IMG/VR virus record: IMGVR_UViG_3300042542_002585
Location: 1 to 27,011 of that record
Source: a virus
Reading direction: 5' to 3' (one strand)
Length of the DNA: 27,011 bases
Each line of letters opens with the position of its first letter. Within the stretch, counting starts at the first letter, position 1. A model generated the notes under the pieces. That model was given only the letters and a program-made list of their open reading frames with translations, was not told the DNA's origin and did no database searches. A program made the translations under genes and the position numbers. Shown piece after piece: positions 12,259 through 20,258 of this stretch.

Positions 12259-12286
12259 AATTGCTTTCAGTTTTGAATTGCTTTCA
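12259..12286. repeat. 11-bp direct repeat in the fibre/nuclease gap
   Basis: AATTGCTTTCA occurs at 12259-12269 and 12276-12286, 17 bases apart, in the AT-rich gap between the fibre gene and the GIY-YIG gene. It could be a trace of the homing event or a binding site for a regulator. Nothing more can be said from the sequence. Confidence 0.5.
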
Positions 12287-12299
12287 TATATTTACAAAA

Positions 12300-13595
12300 T
12301 TAGAATAAATCGTTCCAAGTGCTACCATTGTAGCAACATAGTTTGTTAGTTGTGGAATCGTAAACAACCAATCCAGCCGCGGGTGATGCGATTGCGTTTC
12401 TTTCGGTTGTTGTCATTCGGGGTGGTAAAAAGCCACGAGTTGTAGATGAAACTTCAAGAACTGCGGATGCTACTTGTGCGTTAGCAATACCACTATCTGC
12501 AACTTTACCACCATTATTGTTTCCGTGAACTCCACCACTTGTAGCACCCGTTGAAAGAATACTACCATTGGAACTAGTAATATATGCATATTGCGAAGAT
12601 CTTAAAGTATTGCTACTAAAATCCCAATTTATTCCGCTTGTTAATCCAATTTGCACAATACCACTATCTCCAACTTTGAATGCTTGCGTCCCCGCACTAT
12701 TCTGAACCAAAAGCGATGTAGTGGCGGATGTTGAGCCACCTCCGCTGATTGTGGTTTGACCTCCGTTGCTTACCGCAAAACGATTTGAACCGGTTCCCGA
12801 GTTGTAAACTGAAAATTGTCCACCCGTAGAAATGTTTGCACGGATTATGCTCCCTACATTAGAAAAGAGTATTGAACTATTATTTATTTCACGCCCAATA
12901 TATTTGAAATCAGCGGAAAATAAAGCATTATCCGAAAAGGTAGTTTGTCCAACAATATGCAATGCCGTTGTTGGAGTATTCGTACCAACTCCCAATCTTT
13001 TATTTGTGTTATCCCAAAAGAACTTTGTTGCATCACTTGAAAATGCAGAGCCATCGCTGAACTGAATTGCACCACTCACACCGCTTGGGTTTGCCGAAAT
13101 TGTGATATCACCCGAACCCAATAACGATGTCGAATTAATGGTCTTAATATTCGTACCGCTTACAAGCGTAGCCTGTTTGCTGTTAATCTGCGTCTGAATT
13201 GCCGAAGTTACCCCGTCCAAATATCCGAACTCCGTAGAACTTACAACACCCGTGCCAATGTTGGCCGCGTTTATTCCTGTTGGCATATCCGCAGCGTCCA
13301 ATATATCGCCCGCCGTTACAAGCCCTTTCGCATCGTATGTAATCTTTGTTTTTGTAGCTGCAACGATTGGCGCGTTTTCATCCACCTTCGCATTTAACGC
13401 GTCCTGCTGCGCAATGCTCACGGGCTTGTTTGCATCGCTGGTATTGTTTACGTTATCCAACGCGAGCGCAGTCTTAAGCGCGTTAGGGGTTACTTTCTTT
13501 GTAGTATTTGCTGAAATGTCAACAATAGGCAAAACGTCTACGCTATTGTCAACAGTTACAATCGCGGTTAATTCGCTAATTTTTTGATTAGGCAT
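12300..13595 (-). CDS. tail fibre / receptor-binding protein, 431 aa
   Basis: A modular fibre. Residues 1-60 (MPNQKISELTAI then VLPIVDISANTTKKV) are the usual N-terminal attachment region of Bacteroidota phage fibres. A repeat-like collar follows with TKTKITYDAKGLVTAG and GYLDGVTSAIQTQINSK. The middle contains the LGVGTNTPTTALHIVG type of repeat and the end carries GFLPPRMTTTERNAI and LVVYDSTTNKLCCYNGSTWNDLF, found at the tip of many such proteins and probably forming a trimeric receptor-binding knob. The 3' two-thirds of the gene (about 12300-13060) are AT-rich by sampling (33-37% G+C), against 43-55% in the 5' part, suggesting that the tip has been exchanged horizontally. Complete gene. Confidence 0.8.
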   Translation of the reverse strand: MPNQKISELTAIVTVDNSVDVLPIVDISANTTKKVTPNALKTALALDNVNNTSDANKPVSIAQQDALNAKVDENAPIVAATKTKITYDAKGLVTAGDILDAADMPTGINAANIGTGVVSSTEFGYLDGVTSAIQTQINSKQATLVSGTNIKTINSTSLLGSGDITISANPSGVSGAIQFSDGSAFSSDATKFFWDNTNKRLGVGTNTPTTALHIVGQTTFSDNALFSADFKYIGREINNSSILFSNVGSIIRANISTGGQFSVYNSGTGSNRFAVSNGGQTTISGGGSTSATTSLLVQNSAGTQAFKVGDSGIVQIGLTSGINWDFSSNTLRSSQYAYITSSNGSILSTGATSGGVHGNNNGGKVADSGIANAQVASAVLEVSSTTRGFLPPRMTTTERNAIASPAAGLVVYDSTTNKLCCYNGSTWNDLF

Positions 13596-13637
13596 AGCCC
13601 AAAATTACAAAACACCCACCGCCGACTCGTTAACAAA

Positions 13638-16058
13638 TTAAACGCTACTTATAATATACCACTGGGCGCCGTCGCTTATAATAGTCTTGCTGCCGTAAAG
13701 TGAATTTATAGTAGTTGCACTTGAGCCGTTTATATTATATGCGCCGCCGCTTATAGTCACTACATGCGGATTGGCTTTCTTTAGGAAATAGTATTTCTTG
13801 CCCTTGCTCTCATTGGCAGGGGGCAAGTTCACAGTTACGTTGCCGTCGGCAGTATTGCAAATAATAAGCTCGTAGCCGTTTGTAATTGTGTGGGTGCCGT
13901 TGGTGTAAACTATAGAGGCGTTGTGCTCTTGCAAATGCCATTCAACTTGTTCGGCGGCATCGTCGTATTGCACCATTACCTCGTAACGTGTATTTTGCGT
14001 TGGTGTAGTTGCGGGCGCACCGTCGGCATCATTTACTAAATAATTTAATACCAATGCAGGCGTGCGCTGTACAGAATCATTTAGTCGCCCAATCTGATCA
14101 TCCATATAATTAACGCGATCCTTTAAACCCGTACCAACTTTGAGACCTTCGCCCGATGAAGTTAGCCCTGTGTAGATTGGTACCAAGCCTACCCACTCGC
14201 CCGCCCATTGCTCAGATCGTGCTGTATAAACAGCGCCATTCAATAGCCACTTGTAGTCATCAAAGTAAAGTGATTTAATCGCGGTTAAAGTTCCTGAGTC
14301 TGCCCAGGTGCCTCGTATTGTTGGCACAAAATCCTTATACAATCCTGCAATGCCTTGGCCGAGCATTTCAGTAGGCGTGCCGTGTGTTGTGCTATCCCAT
14401 CCCCCTCGCCAATCGTCTGCAATTACCCACTGGTTGCTTGAGTTGTAAGCGTCTATATTTCCGATAGCGTATTTGCTTGAGCTGCTGTAATACTTTGGCT
14501 CTAAAATTATCGGCGTAGAGTTTACGCTGTTGGCCGTATCTGGCGTGTAGGTTTCGGTTATGTTGAAAGTAAAATCTGGGTTTTGGTATGGCGAAGCGTC
14601 GGCGAATGCTAGCTGTATAGATCCCCAAAATGGTTTATCAAATTCATTTAACGCGCTAGGGTTTCCGAATATATTAAATTTTTGTTTTATTGCTTGCACT
14701 TGAATTACTTCGACTTCTAAAATAGTAAAGCCTGCAGGCGGTGTGCTCACTTGCTTATCAAATACAAATGATGTCCAGTTACTATTTTGAAAGTCGTTTG
14801 CAATCTCTTCTACAAATGTCGCACCTGGCACAGACGAAGCGCTGACCCATAGCAAAGTATTTAAATCTAATACCCTGTAACCACTGCCTCCATCTCTCAA
14901 ATATATTTTGATTCGTACTTTTGTCTTATCTTCTGGACCGGTTGGCGAAGTGGTAAATGTATGCCTGCCAAATTTTATAGCAAATCGGATTCTTAACGGT
15001 GCAGCGTCTGGCGTGCTACCAGTTGGCACCCCTGTAAATGTTTTAGCAAATGAGGCGTCTGATTGATTTGCATAAGTTCTGTAGGCCGTGGCCGCAAGCA
15101 TTCGCTCTGTGTCAATCTGCACGTATTTAGCGGCCGCCTGATAGCTCAGCGACGGCTTGGAAATCCATTGCGGGCGTGCATCGTTTCCTAGCGTTACCGT
15201 GTGGGTATAGGTTCCAGTGCCAATGTACTGAAGCGTATAGTTATATTGGCGATAGGCAACAGTTGTATCTAGATATTCGGTAGCGCTAACTAGCCAATAC
15301 TTCCCAATTTCTAGAATGAATCGAGCCTGCAGAATTTCGCAAACTTGCTCAAGTGCTGCCTTGCAATCCATCATGTTGTTTTCAGCATATTGAAAAGCAG
15401 CAATGTCGGTAGCTTTGATGTCTTTAAATTGGTCGTAATTGTCTACAAAAGTATTTACATCAACCTGCAAAAGATCAATGCCTTTGCGTGTAGCATCCAA
15501 AGAAAACGGCGCAACAGCATCACGAAAATAATCTGTATTTGCACTGGCAACAACCCAGTAATCTTTAAGCGCCAACTCATCTAGGCACCTACGAAATAAC
15601 TGTGCTATAGTTATTTTGCCATCGGTAAACCACGAAGCTTGTACTTTGTAACCGCTCAGAAGCTCCAAGCCATCCACAGCGCCCAAAGAAATAATGGGCT
15701 TAGATTCTATGGCCTCACGTTGGAATGTCATTTGATCCGCAAGAACTCGGCCGACGTGCACCAGGGAGTTGTCCTGATAGATAAGCACAGCCCAAAATTG
15801 TTCTGATGTTGTGGCAATTGCTTTGAACTCGCCCAGTACTGTATTGGATGGCATCACCCAATAACTTGTACTGCGTGAAGGTCTGATAGCATTTTGATAG
15901 AATGTATCGCCTTCACCATCGCGTTGTATTTCGTAGCCATCGCCCGCAAGTTTTAACTCTGTGCCACCTGATCCCGAACCGCTCGGCGCATCCCAAATCT
16001 CAACGCGGTGAAGTTTGCCCGTAACCGAATAAAACGAACCATAGTATTTCCTTGCCAT
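13638..16058 (-). CDS. tail-tip / central hub protein, 806 aa
   Basis: A large structural protein directly after the tape measure. The start (MARKYYGSFYSVTGKLHRVE, then DGEGDTFYQNAIRPSRSTSYW) is the pattern of Bacteroidota siphophage tail-tip proteins. Residues 1-250 are strand-rich, followed by an ALEQVCEILQARF helix. The centre contains long beta-strand regions and Gly/Ser/Thr-rich linkers; the last ~110 residues (NASIVYTNGTHTITNGYE, then NVTVNLPP, then HVVTISGG and GAQWYIISSV) form a carbohydrate-binding-like or fibre-tip beta module. Position and size fit the baseplate hub or a fused Dit/Tal-type protein. The start shares a base with the tape measure stop (TAATG). Role inferred from position and size. 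Confidence 0.75.
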   Translation of the reverse strand: MARKYYGSFYSVTGKLHRVEIWDAPSGSGSGGTELKLAGDGYEIQRDGEGDTFYQNAIRPSRSTSYWVMPSNTVLGEFKAIATTSEQFWAVLIYQDNSLVHVGRVLADQMTFQREAIESKPIISLGAVDGLELLSGYKVQASWFTDGKITIAQLFRRCLDELALKDYWVVASANTDYFRDAVAPFSLDATRKGIDLLQVDVNTFVDNYDQFKDIKATDIAAFQYAENNMMDCKAALEQVCEILQARFILEIGKYWLVSATEYLDTTVAYRQYNYTLQYIGTGTYTHTVTLGNDARPQWISKPSLSYQAAAKYVQIDTERMLAATAYRTYANQSDASFAKTFTGVPTGSTPDAAPLRIRFAIKFGRHTFTTSPTGPEDKTKVRIKIYLRDGGSGYRVLDLNTLLWVSASSVPGATFVEEIANDFQNSNWTSFVFDKQVSTPPAGFTILEVEVIQVQAIKQKFNIFGNPSALNEFDKPFWGSIQLAFADASPYQNPDFTFNITETYTPDTANSVNSTPIILEPKYYSSSSKYAIGNIDAYNSSNQWVIADDWRGGWDSTTHGTPTEMLGQGIAGLYKDFVPTIRGTWADSGTLTAIKSLYFDDYKWLLNGAVYTARSEQWAGEWVGLVPIYTGLTSSGEGLKVGTGLKDRVNYMDDQIGRLNDSVQRTPALVLNYLVNDADGAPATTPTQNTRYEVMVQYDDAAEQVEWHLQEHNASIVYTNGTHTITNGYELIICNTADGNVTVNLPPANESKGKKYYFLKKANPHVVTISGGAYNINGSSATTINSLYGSKTIISDGAQWYIISSV

Positions 16059-17857
16059 TATCCTCTTCTTGAATCTTTGTTATATCGTTCTAATACTATC
16101 GCCAAATCGCGCCCCTGTATTGTGGTGCTAGCAACAAATCCGCTTTGCTCGTTTGTGTTTAGCATACCCTTCAATTTGTCAAGTGGTGCTATTACTTCAG
16201 GGTTAGAGCTAGCCCCGGGATATTCTCCCACCAATCCCAATGTCGGACCGCTCACAATTCCACCCTCAGCGAATGCTGTAGCCTGTGGGCCTTTGTTTAG
16301 CATGTTGGTGATCACCGCGGAACCTGCAACCAAGGCAACACCCGCAGCAGCTGCAAGCAAAGGGTTTTTAATTAGCAACTCTTTAAAAGCCTTTGACGCT
16401 GTAGCCGTTGCAATCAATGCTTGCCCAAATGATTTCATGAATGCCGCAACCGCTCCTAGTAATTTCTTGCCAAAATCTTGAAAGCTTCCAATTTGCCCTG
16501 TCATGATGTCGCCCAATAATACTCCAAACGCTTCGAGCCCGTCAGCGGTCAAACTATTAAATGCTTGGTTAACGCCCTCCATTGATTTCGCAAAACGCTC
16601 TTCATACTCTTCCTGCTTTGCGATTTGGTTTTGCATCGCATAATCTATCTGGGTAAATGTGTGCTCAAGTTTCTGCGGTGCCTTAATATCTATAGGCGCA
16701 GGATCAATTGTTTTGATTCCTTGGCGCTCGTTGTTTTGGATTTTTTCAGGTATGGCATTCTCACGCAAATATGCAATGCGCACGGCCGCCAATTCCTCGG
16801 CAGTTACTTCATCTTTTAAATCAGATTTGCGAGACTTAACTGCTGCCTTACTAGCGGCAATTTGAATGTCGAAACCTTTTAACGTTCGTTCGTCTTCTGC
16901 CGTTTGTATTTTTTCTGCAAGTTCTGCGTATAGTTCAGATTCAACGCCCACATCCGCTTGCATTTTTCTAAAAGCGGTAATTCTTTTCGTTAAAAATTCT
17001 TGCTCAATTTTTAAAATGTCGGCCTCAGTTTTGCCTGCAAGTTGCGCTTTTCTTTTTGCAATTTCTTCTTGCTGTTTTAAACGGCCTTCGACAAACTTAA
17101 CGGCCCTAGCATTGCTCGCGGCTAAAGCATCAACATATTTCTTTTGCGCCGCTTCTGCCTCTTCTGCTGCGTCTGCGTTATCCTGCAAAGCGCTATAGAT
17201 CAAACCGAGCGCCACAATAATAGCACCCGCTCCAGTGGCAACCAAGGCGGCGGCATAAGCACGAGCGGCAACTGTTGCCTGCCCCATTACATAGGTTTGT
17301 ATTTTTGTTGCTGCCGTTTGCAATCCCACCATTACGGTGCTCTCAGCTTGGAGTGCGTTTTGAATTGCCTGCGCCCCACTTACTATGGCCATGGCAGCCT
17401 GTAGTTTTACAAGTGTTTGCTGCAGTTCTTTATTTTCGCCACCTAGCAAAGCAGCCGCGCCTTGCACAGCGCCAAAGGCCCCGGCAACTGCCTGCACTCC
17501 ACCCAATACCGCATCGAGGCGTCGGGTATCGCTTGCAAAATATGCAACTTCGCCCCTGGCATCGCCTATGCTATCTTTAATGCTACCCGCTTCACGAATA
17601 AACTGATCTGCAGCAGCCGCAAACTCTGGGCCTAATGCCCGCGCTTCCATTGCCAACTGAGTCAACTGCCTAACAGTTGCCATAGTTGGGTTTTTAGTTG
17701 CAATGCTTGCTAGCTTCTCCTCGATGCTTTTTGCACTCTTAGCCACGTCGGCAGACATTTCACCGCCCGCCTTTTTAATTACTGATATCGCATCATTAAA
17801 GCCCTGTCTGAGCTTTTCAATGTTTGCGCCAATTACTATATTTAACGATCTTGCCAT
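16058..17857 (-). CDS. tape measure protein, 599 aa
   Basis: A 599-residue helical protein that scaffolds tail assembly and sets tail length. The N-terminus (RSLNIVIGANIEKLRQGFND) is typical of small-siphophage tape measures, with repeated Ala-rich helices, a membrane-like segment at about 205-225 (ALVATGAGAIIVALGLIYSAL), a Lys/Glu-rich helical centre (QEEIAKRKAQLAGKTEADIL), and a second hydrophobic stretch near 505-530. Using the usual rule of about 0.15 nm per residue, the tail would be roughly 90 nm long. The hydrophobic segments may insert into the inner membrane during DNA entry. It follows the chaperone and tail-completion genes, and shares a base with the next gene's start. Confidence 0.9.
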   Translation of the reverse strand: MARSLNIVIGANIEKLRQGFNDAISVIKKAGGEMSADVAKSAKSIEEKLASIATKNPTMATVRQLTQLAMEARALGPEFAAAADQFIREAGSIKDSIGDARGEVAYFASDTRRLDAVLGGVQAVAGAFGAVQGAAALLGGENKELQQTLVKLQAAMAIVSGAQAIQNALQAESTVMVGLQTAATKIQTYVMGQATVAARAYAAALVATGAGAIIVALGLIYSALQDNADAAEEAEAAQKKYVDALAASNARAVKFVEGRLKQQEEIAKRKAQLAGKTEADILKIEQEFLTKRITAFRKMQADVGVESELYAELAEKIQTAEDERTLKGFDIQIAASKAAVKSRKSDLKDEVTAEELAAVRIAYLRENAIPEKIQNNERQGIKTIDPAPIDIKAPQKLEHTFTQIDYAMQNQIAKQEEYEERFAKSMEGVNQAFNSLTADGLEAFGVLLGDIMTGQIGSFQDFGKKLLGAVAAFMKSFGQALIATATASKAFKELLIKNPLLAAAAGVALVAGSAVITNMLNKGPQATAFAEGGIVSGPTLGLVGEYPGASSNPEVIAPLDKLKGMLNTNEQSGFVASTTIQGRDLAIVLERYNKDSRRG

Positions 17858-17859
17858 GC

Positions 17860-18345
17860 TTACAATTCTATTTTAAATCCATCTTCTAACAAAATGAAAT
17901 CACCACTTTCCAACAATAGCAATTCAGTTACAACTGCAACGGTGTAATAATTAATTATAAAGTCCTGAGCAACGTGATAAATTCCTGCAAATCCTGCCTC
18001 ATCTTCAACCAAATGCACTTCGCCATCGAACTCAATCGCCTGGCAATAATAGTCATTGAATATATTTGGGTAACTCGCAGCCTCAAATGCAGCTCGAACT
18101 TGCGCCGCCACTTCTGTAGCGCTTGCAAACGTCGCGCCAAAACTACTAACTTGAACCCGAGCAAAGTCTGTGCGTGAGTGGCTTGTGTTGGTAGGGCTTG
18201 CAATTACGCTGACTAAATTATAAGCGATTGCAGGAAATGCAGACTCTTGCGGAATCCGCAAAGGATTTAAGCGAGTGGAAACCAACGCCGTAAGGTCTGA
18301 CGCATTGCTTAAAATGTTATATACTATTTTTATAGGTGCGCTCAT
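17860..18345 (-). CDS. tail-completion protein, DUF3168-like, 161 aa
   Basis: The protein starts MSAPIKIVYNILSNASDLTA, with LVSTRLNPLRIPQESAFPAIAYNLVS, the characteristic stretch of DUF3168/tail terminator proteins (short helix, then FPAIxY strand). Such proteins cap the tail tube or join it to the head. The C-terminus carries an unusual strand-rich repeat, LLLLESGDFILLEDGFKIEL, seen in fibre-associated proteins, which may be an added self-assembly motif. The position between the tail chaperone and the tape measure is atypical: HK97-like phages place this protein before the tail tube. The ATG overlaps the end of the frameshifted T frame by ATGA. Confidence 0.65.
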   Translation of the reverse strand: MSAPIKIVYNILSNASDLTALVSTRLNPLRIPQESAFPAIAYNLVSVIASPTNTSHSRTDFARVQVSSFGATFASATEVAAQVRAAFEAASYPNIFNDYYCQAIEFDGEVHLVEDEAGFAGIYHVAQDFIINYYTVAVVTELLLLESGDFILLEDGFKIEL

Positions 18346-18686
18346 GCCTTGGCGTCTGGTGTTAATTTATCAAAGACATGCGAATATAGTTTAAGCGCTT
18401 CGTGAATAGACAAAAACTCGGGTTCCTCCCAAGGAAATGTTAACAGCCTTTTCGGCTCAATTGGTTTCTTTAAGTGTGGCGCCATGCCTGTAGCAACTGC
18501 CCAGCGAGTGATCTCCCATTGGTTTCTGTACTGCTGTTGCTGCGCCTCACGCATGCCCTCCAATTTTAAACGCCAAAAACGTGGCGAGCATTTCCAAAAC
18601 TCTCGCTCAGTTAGATTTAATTCGCCGTAACTGATGCGCTCAATCTTGCGCCAAGTTAGCGGTGCGCTGTCGCCCTTGGCTTTTAC
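18342..18686 (-). CDS. T extension of tail chaperone, reached by -1 frameshift
   Basis: This reading frame has no suitable ATG of its own for 40 codons: it runs open from the GGGAAAG slip site (18692-18686) through the old start at 18563 to a stop at 18342. After slippage it adds 114 residues to protein G (total about 222). The sequence is VKAKGDSAPLTWRKIERISY followed by ELNLTEREFWKCSPRFWRLK and the helical segment starting LEGMREAQQQQYRNQWEITR. A Trp-rich tail with the 'EFWKCSPRFW' pattern is typical of the T part of GT chaperones, which guide tape measure and tail tube assembly. The overlap with the downstream gene is ATGA. A translated 73-residue start at 18563 is possible but unlikely. 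Confidence 0.85.
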   Translation of the reverse strand, partial: VKAKGDSAPLTWRKIERISYGELNLTEREFWKCSPRFWRLKLEGMREAQQQQYRNQWEITRWAVATGMAPHLKKPIEPKRLLTFPWEEPEFLSIHEALKLYSHVFDKLTPDAKA

Positions 18687-18692
18687 TTTCCC
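18650..18692 (-). promoter_or_regulatory. programmed -1 frameshift site with stem-loop
   Basis: The heptamer G GGA AAG (18692-18686) fits X XXY YYZ in the zero frame of protein G (codons GGA AAG, then TAA). It is identical to the slip site of lambda G/T. Five bases after it starts a stem, GCCAAG (18680-18675) pairing with CTTGGC (18655-18650), with an inner AGCG-CAC-CGCT hairpin. The spacing is right for stimulating -1 frameshifting. Confidence 0.85.
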
Positions 18693-19009
18693 TCGGGCTC
18701 TTCAGTGCTAAAGAAATCACTAACCGCCTGCGTGAATCCATCCAATGCAGGGCTCAACTCTGTAAATCTTTTAACCGATGCGCCCAATTTTTGGATCGTG
18801 GGGTATGGCGTTTTTTTGCCGTCGGCTTCGTAGCCTTCCAGAATCCCATAAAACGCGCAACTTAGTGCAAAGTCCATCGATTTGGCAAGGTCTTTTTGCA
18901 GGTTTAGATCTGCGAAATTTTCCATCCCAGCCAACTGCATAACGTTGCGCAGGCTGTTCATGTTAAATAAAAGGGGGTGCTGAACACCCCCGATTGTAAT
19001 GTGGCTCAT
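18683..19009 (-). CDS. tail assembly chaperone G, 108 aa
   Basis: A 108-residue protein from the ATG at 19009 (MSHITIGGVQHPLLFNMNSL), preferred over a TTG start six codons earlier. It is mostly helical (MQLAGMENFADLNLQKDLAK, then LGASVKRFTELSPALDGFTQ) and ends in a charged tail EEPEGK. By size, position (tail tube, then tape measure) and the slip site at its end, it is the G-type chaperone that prevents premature tube assembly; the frameshifted GT form is made at lower amount. A 7-bp GC hairpin (18973-18991) lies in the beginning of the gene. The gap to the tail tube is 24 bases. Confidence 0.8.
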   Translation of the reverse strand: MSHITIGGVQHPLLFNMNSLRNVMQLAGMENFADLNLQKDLAKSMDFALSCAFYGILEGYEADGKKTPYPTIQKLGASVKRFTELSPALDGFTQAVSDFFSTEEPEGK

Positions 19010-19033
19010 GCCACAAAGATAAGACAAAAAGTA

Positions 19034-19474
19034 TTAAGGCGTTACAGTGCCAACAGTCAAAGCGCCAGTACCCTGCAAAGTTCCTGTGAAGGTTGCTTTG
19101 TCGTTATTAGGTGCGCTCAATGATAAGCTGCTAAAGAAAGCCGATCCTGTCATTTTTTGGTCGCCGCTGCTGTTGGTAGTCATTACAATTGTAACAGAAG
19201 TACCCGCTAACAAATCGGTCAAAAGATCTTTAAAAGACAAACCGCTTGTGCTCACAGATGCATCTTCTTCAAAAATACCTTCAACGTTCAAAGTGTAGCC
19301 ATATTCGCCAGCGATAAATTCTTTAGCGCCTGCGCTGTCTTTGTTAGTAACGTCGATCATATCTTTAGAAATGTCGATTGAATGAGATGTCGCGTTTGCG
19401 ATTTTGGTCAAGGTTCCGCTCACATCTTTATAGATGCTTATCAGCGTGCCGTTTACTGGTCCAGAGATTGCCAT
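19034..19474 (-). CDS. major tail tube protein, 146 aa
   Basis: A small beta-rich protein of the TP901-1/phage major tail protein 2 type. The start (GTLISIYKDVSGTLTKIANA) leads into strands VTNKDSAGAKEF, YGYTLNVEGIFEED and TSVTIVMTTNSS, and the end ATFTGTLQGTGALTVGTVTP is typical of the tube fold. It forms the hexameric rings of the tail tube, with the tape measure inside. The length is slightly short for the family. Located directly after the gp10-like gene and before the chaperone gene, the normal order. Complete. Confidence 0.85.
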   Translation of the reverse strand: MAISGPVNGTLISIYKDVSGTLTKIANATSHSIDISKDMIDVTNKDSAGAKEFIAGEYGYTLNVEGIFEEDASVSTSGLSFKDLLTDLLAGTSVTIVMTTNSSGDQKMTGSAFFSSLSLSAPNNDKATFTGTLQGTGALTVGTVTP

Positions 19475-19476
19475 GG

Positions 19477-19938
19477 TTATTTGTATATTAGATTATTTTT
19501 CTTTGCTAAATCGGCAATGATTTGATCAACGCCTTTTTTAATACCTTCGATTACACGATTTCTATTTTGATCCATTGCGGGCCGCATAAATGCGCGTTGT
19601 GTTCCAAGTTGCCCCGTGTACCTTCCAGTACTTTCTTGTATACGAGCAACAGTTCCATACTCAAACATCACGCCCAAATAATGGTTGTAATAATTGCCAT
19701 TTAGACCAATCAAAACGCGCTCTCTGTTATCTTTATCCATCTTTGTAATAAAGCCGATTGAGTTTCGCATGTTGCCTGTATCGGCAGGCGCTAAACTTTT
19801 AGCCGTATCAATAATGCACTGAGACTCTTTTTTTATCATGTTCTGCAATTTTTCAGACTTGACATCAACGCCCATTTTTTCTAGTGCTGAAAGTATTTCA
19901 GCAAGGCCGTCCATTTTTGTCTCGCGTTTGTTTGCCAT
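19477..19938 (-). CDS. HK97 gp10-like head-tail protein, 153 aa
   Basis: A 153-residue protein of the HK97 gp10 family: the N-terminal helix LAEILSALEKMGVDVKS, the conserved TAKSLAPADTGNMRNSI motif (about residues 50-68), and a strand-rich C-terminal half with YNHYLGVMFEYGTVAR and FMRPAMDQNRNRVIEGIKKG. These proteins make up part of the head-tail junction or tail terminator complex. The start shares a base with the head-closure stop (TAATG), and the stop is 2 bases from the tail tube gene. Well-formed and full length. Confidence 0.88.
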   Translation of the reverse strand: MANKRETKMDGLAEILSALEKMGVDVKSEKLQNMIKKESQCIIDTAKSLAPADTGNMRNSIGFITKMDKDNRERVLIGLNGNYYNHYLGVMFEYGTVARIQESTGRYTGQLGTQRAFMRPAMDQNRNRVIEGIKKGVDQIIADLAKKNNLIYK

Positions 19939-20258
19939 TATTGCGTTAATTCGGTTTGTAGTTTCAAATATAGATTGCGTTGAAGGTTGGCAATGTTAAC
20001 AATGTTGTGCGCTCCGTTGTCATCAACAACCCTGTGCTTAACGCCTACGGCCGAATTAAAACGGATTGTATACATCACAATTTGCTTGTGCTCGCGCCTG
20101 TCTGCGTTTACATTCTCGGCACCACTTTCCTGCTCAACACGCTGCGCCCATGCGGTTGCATATTCGGTCCACGTTTGCAGCTTCTCGCCTGTGTTTGTAT
20201 CTATGGTTTCGGTATAACTTTGCAGGCTTACCAAAACGTCCATTAACCCCGCATTCAT
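19938..20258 (-). CDS. head-closure (head-tail joining) protein, 106 aa
   Basis: A 106-residue beta-barrel protein of the SPP1 gp16/Phage_H_T_join family. The start MNAGLMDVLVSLQSYTETID is followed by TGEKLQTWTEYATAWAQRVE and NADRREHKQIVMYTIRFNSA, then GVKHRVVDDNGAHNIVNIAN, all matching the family's strand pattern. It stops DNA leakage at the neck and provides the docking surface for the tail. Coupled by a shared base to the connector upstream (TAATG) and the gp10-like gene downstream. Confidence 0.85.
   Translation of the reverse strand: MNAGLMDVLVSLQSYTETIDTNTGEKLQTWTEYATAWAQRVEQESGAENVNADRREHKQIVMYTIRFNSAVGVKHRVVDDNGAHNIVNIANLQRNLYLKLQTELTQ

Noticed and set aside
13252-13587. Plus-strand frame antisense to the fibre gene (111 codons)
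   Set aside because: Shadow of the fibre's Ala/Thr/Val-rich frame; no motif and no upstream control sequence.
16008-16481. Plus-strand frame of 157 codons antisense to the tape measure
   Set aside because: Opposite to a well-supported gene; low complexity, with no domain pattern.
18342-18563. Stand-alone 73-residue gene starting at TTG 18563
   Set aside because: The frame is open further upstream to a lambda-type slip site in proper phase, so a frameshift extension explains it better.
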